In this document: positions 4,674 through 5,930 of the stretch, in pieces
Position numbering within the stretch: position 1 is the first letter of the stretch
How the letters are laid out: every line of letters begins with the position of its first letter
Assembly: GCA_017621905.1 (NCBI GenBank)
Contig: JAGASC010000382.1
Span: 1-5,930, forward strand
DNA from: Roseburia sp.
GTDB lineage: Bacteria > Bacillota > Clostridia > Lachnospirales > Lachnospiraceae
Direction: 5' to 3'
DNA length: 5,930 nt
The notes under the pieces: model-generated
The model's input: only the letters and a program-made list of their open reading frames with translations
The model's database searches: none
Told to the model about the DNA's origin: nothing
Program-made: the position numbers and the translations under genes

Positions 4674-5381
4674 ATGTATCATATTGCGATTGTGGAAGAT
4701 GACGCGGGGTTCGCTGCGCAGCTGCAGATTTTTTTTAACCAATATCAAAAAGAAAATGACGTGCCTTTTAAGATATCCGTTTTTCATGACGGCGCGGAGA
4801 TTCTGGAGGATTATCGGCCGTTGTATGATCTCATTTTGCTGGATATCGAGATGCCGAAAGTGAACGGCATGGAGGCGGCGGGGCAGATTCGAAGGATGGA
4901 TTCGGATGTGGTACTTGTCTTTATCACGAATATGGCCACCTATGCGATTCGGGGTTATGAGGTGGGCGCTCTGGATTTTATTATGAAACCGGTGACTTAC
5001 TACACCTTTACCATGAAGCTGACCAGAGCCTTAAAGCGCGTAAAACAGCGGGACAGGCAGCAGATTCTTCTGACTCTGCCGGACGGTGTAAAAAAGCTGG
5101 AGACCGGGCAGATTTATTACGTGGAGGTGCAGAACCGCCTGCTGCATTATTACACAAAAGATGGCGAGTATGTAGTGCGGGGGACCATGGCAAGTGCGGA
5201 GGAAATGCTTGCGCCCTATTCTTTTGTAAAGTGCAATCATTGGTATATGGTGAATCTGAAGCATGTGTCGGAGGTGCGCAATAATACGGCAATTGTGGGT
5301 GGTTATGCGCTGGAAATCAGCAGACGCAACCGAACCACATTTTTAAAAGCCCTGACGGAGTACATGGGTGGAACATCTTGA
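4674..5381 (+). CDS. LytTR-family response regulator
   Basis: This 235-residue protein has an N-terminal receiver domain (about 1-120) and a C-terminal LytTR DNA-binding domain (about 130-232). Receiver landmarks are intact: acidic cluster E8-D9-D10, phosphoacceptor D57 in LLDIEMP, T85 in FITN, and K105 in FIMKP. LytTR features include IYYVEVQNRLLHYYTKDGEY (147-166) and FVKCNHWYMVNLKHV (184-198). It should be phosphorylated by a membrane sensor kinase and bind paired sites in target promoters, as AgrA/LytR-type regulators do. The probable kinase is encoded 82 bases downstream. The start at 4674 is chosen because MYHIAIVEDD begins the receiver fold directly; the GGGGG stretch (4659-4663) is a spaced but weak ribosome binding site. 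An in-frame TTG at 4581 would add 31 unrelated residues. The target genes cannot be inferred. Confidence 0.93.
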   Translation: MYHIAIVEDDAGFAAQLQIFFNQYQKENDVPFKISVFHDGAEILEDYRPLYDLILLDIEMPKVNGMEAAGQIRRMDSDVVLVFITNMATYAIRGYEVGALDFIMKPVTYYTFTMKLTRALKRVKQRDRQQILLTLPDGVKKLETGQIYYVEVQNRLLHYYTKDGEYVVRGTMASAEEMLAPYSFVKCNHWYMVNLKHVSEVRNNTAIVGGYALEISRRNRTTFLKALTEYMGGTS

Positions 5382-5408
5382 GGAATCCGAATCGTTGTGA
5401 AGGAAGTT

Positions 5409-5426
5409 CAAGGAGAAGTATCCTTG
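5409..5426 (+). repeat. Short inverted repeat between regulator and sensor genes
   Basis: CAAGGA (5409-5414) and TCCTTG (5421-5426) are perfect 6-bp arms around GAAGTA. No T-run follows, so it probably does not terminate transcription. It may fold in the intercistronic mRNA. Confidence 0.35.
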
Positions 5427-5449
5427 CGTAAAGCTATGATAAAATGCAC

Positions 5450-5455
5450 GGGAGG
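5450..5455 (+). promoter_or_regulatory. Ribosome binding site setting the sensor start at 5464
   Basis: GGGAGG lies 8 nt before the ATG at 5464, close to ideal. It identifies the true frame in a stretch where a different frame is also open. Confidence 0.85.
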
Positions 5456-5463
5456 TATACAGA

Positions 5464-5930
5464 ATGAGAACCTTGCTGGAATATTTGGGAAATATGGGGG
5501 AGATGGAAGCGGTATTTTACTGGGTCTGCGAGATAAGCTTCATGGCAGGCGGCGTGGTATATGCAGGCACCATGGACCGGCGGGAAAATTTCTGGAAACG
5601 GATAGGGGGATGCGCGGTTTTATGGCTGCTGATGTGCTGCGTGGCCAATATGCTGCCGCTCAAAAATGTGTTCTGGATTCGTGGCGTGATGCGAATTCCG
5701 GGCTTCGGATTGATGATTCTGTTTTTGCACAGCTGTTGGGTCTTGTCATGGTCAGCGGCTATCTACTATGCAATCTGGGCATTTATGTCCTGGCAGCTGA
5801 TTTACGAGGTCTGGCTGGGAATTGCCGGAGTGCGTAATTTTTATTTTTCCGGTACCTGGTTTACCATATGTCTGGAAGCACTTTTCGTGTTTGCGGCGGG
5901 CTATCTGATTGTTTGCTTTACAATCGGAAA
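5464..5930 (+). CDS. Probable sensor histidine kinase, N-terminal membrane part (partial)
   Basis: The frame beginning at the ATG at 5464 stays open to the window end (155 complete codons plus two bases), so the gene is cut at its 3' end. The visible part is a multi-pass membrane domain rich in Trp, Met and Leu, starting MRTLLEYLGNMGEMEAVFYW. Hydrophobic segments lie at about 17-35, 47-65, 79-95, 97-120 and 133-153, separated by short charged loops such as MDRREN (37-42). LytTR regulators in Clostridia commonly pair with GHKL-type kinases that have a membrane sensor region of about 200 residues, so I infer that the missing part holds the kinase core. No kinase motif is visible here. It could instead be another membrane partner. 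The GGGAGG site at 5450-5455 supports the start. Co-transcription with the regulator is likely, as the 82-nt gap has no clear promoter or terminator. Confidence 0.82.
   Translation, partial: MRTLLEYLGNMGEMEAVFYWVCEISFMAGGVVYAGTMDRRENFWKRIGGCAVLWLLMCCVANMLPLKNVFWIRGVMRIPGFGLMILFLHSCWVLSWSAAIYYAIWAFMSWQLIYEVWLGIAGVRNFYFSGTWFTICLEALFVFAAGYLIVCFTIG

Noticed and set aside
4568..4700. Short plus-strand frame starting at ATG 4568 (about 44 residues) as a leader peptide of the regulator
   Set aside because: No ribosome binding site precedes it, it overlaps the regulator start in another frame, and it has no attenuator-like features.
5397..5837. Closed frame of 146 residues from a GTG at 5397
   Set aside because: It is out of frame with the 5464 gene, has no coherent hydrophobic or domain pattern, and begins only a few bases after the regulator stop without a well-placed ribosome binding site.
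1..5930. CRISPR arrays, tRNA or rRNA genes, insertion sequences, riboswitches
   Set aside because: No spaced direct repeats, cloverleaf, transposase fragment or recognisable aptamer core was seen on either strand.

Overview
The window reads as a chromosomal segment of a spore-forming Clostridia-class Firmicute, most likely a Lachnospiraceae relative. The evidence is the pair of stage V sporulation genes spoVAA and spoVAB, strong GGAGG-type ribosome binding sites, short intergenic gaps, and a LytTR response regulator beside a multi-pass membrane sensor. The genus cannot be fixed from the sequence alone.

Layout. (1) Positions 14-1224, minus strand: a two-gene operon for a split ThrE-family (YjjP/YjjB-type) transporter whose genes overlap by one base (TAATG). 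(2) Positions 1225-1537: a gene-poor region with two inverted repeats and a tentative promoter. (3) Positions 1538-2857, plus strand: a small single-pass membrane protein of unknown function, then spoVAA and spoVAB. Each gene overlaps the next, so the three look like one translationally coupled unit. (4) Positions 2966-3295, plus strand: an unrecognised 109-residue protein with its own vegetative-type promoter and a strong intrinsic terminator whose loop carries the stop codon. (5) Positions 3366-4391, minus strand: an RluA-family pseudouridine synthase that carries an unusual in-frame insert of three 33-bp repeats. (6) Positions 4392-4673: a divergent promoter region. (7) Positions 4674-5930, plus strand: a LytTR response regulator followed by the N-terminal, membrane-spanning part of a probable sensor kinase that runs off the window.

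How the genes fit together. SpoVAA and SpoVAB belong to the machinery that moves Ca-dipicolinic acid across the inner spore membrane. The genes that follow them in Bacillus (AC, AD, AE, AF) are not here. The response regulator and the following membrane protein form a probable two-component system. The transporter pair, the orphan protein and the pseudouridine synthase look like separate transcription units.

The most unusual signal is the repeat block inside the pseudouridine synthase (about 3615-3713). It encodes three tandem 11-residue units at a place where the family normally has a short loop. Parts of the DNA are also inverted repeats of each other, which resembles an in-frame palindromic mobile repeat more than an ordinary domain. 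No complete new multi-gene system could be supported from the sequence.
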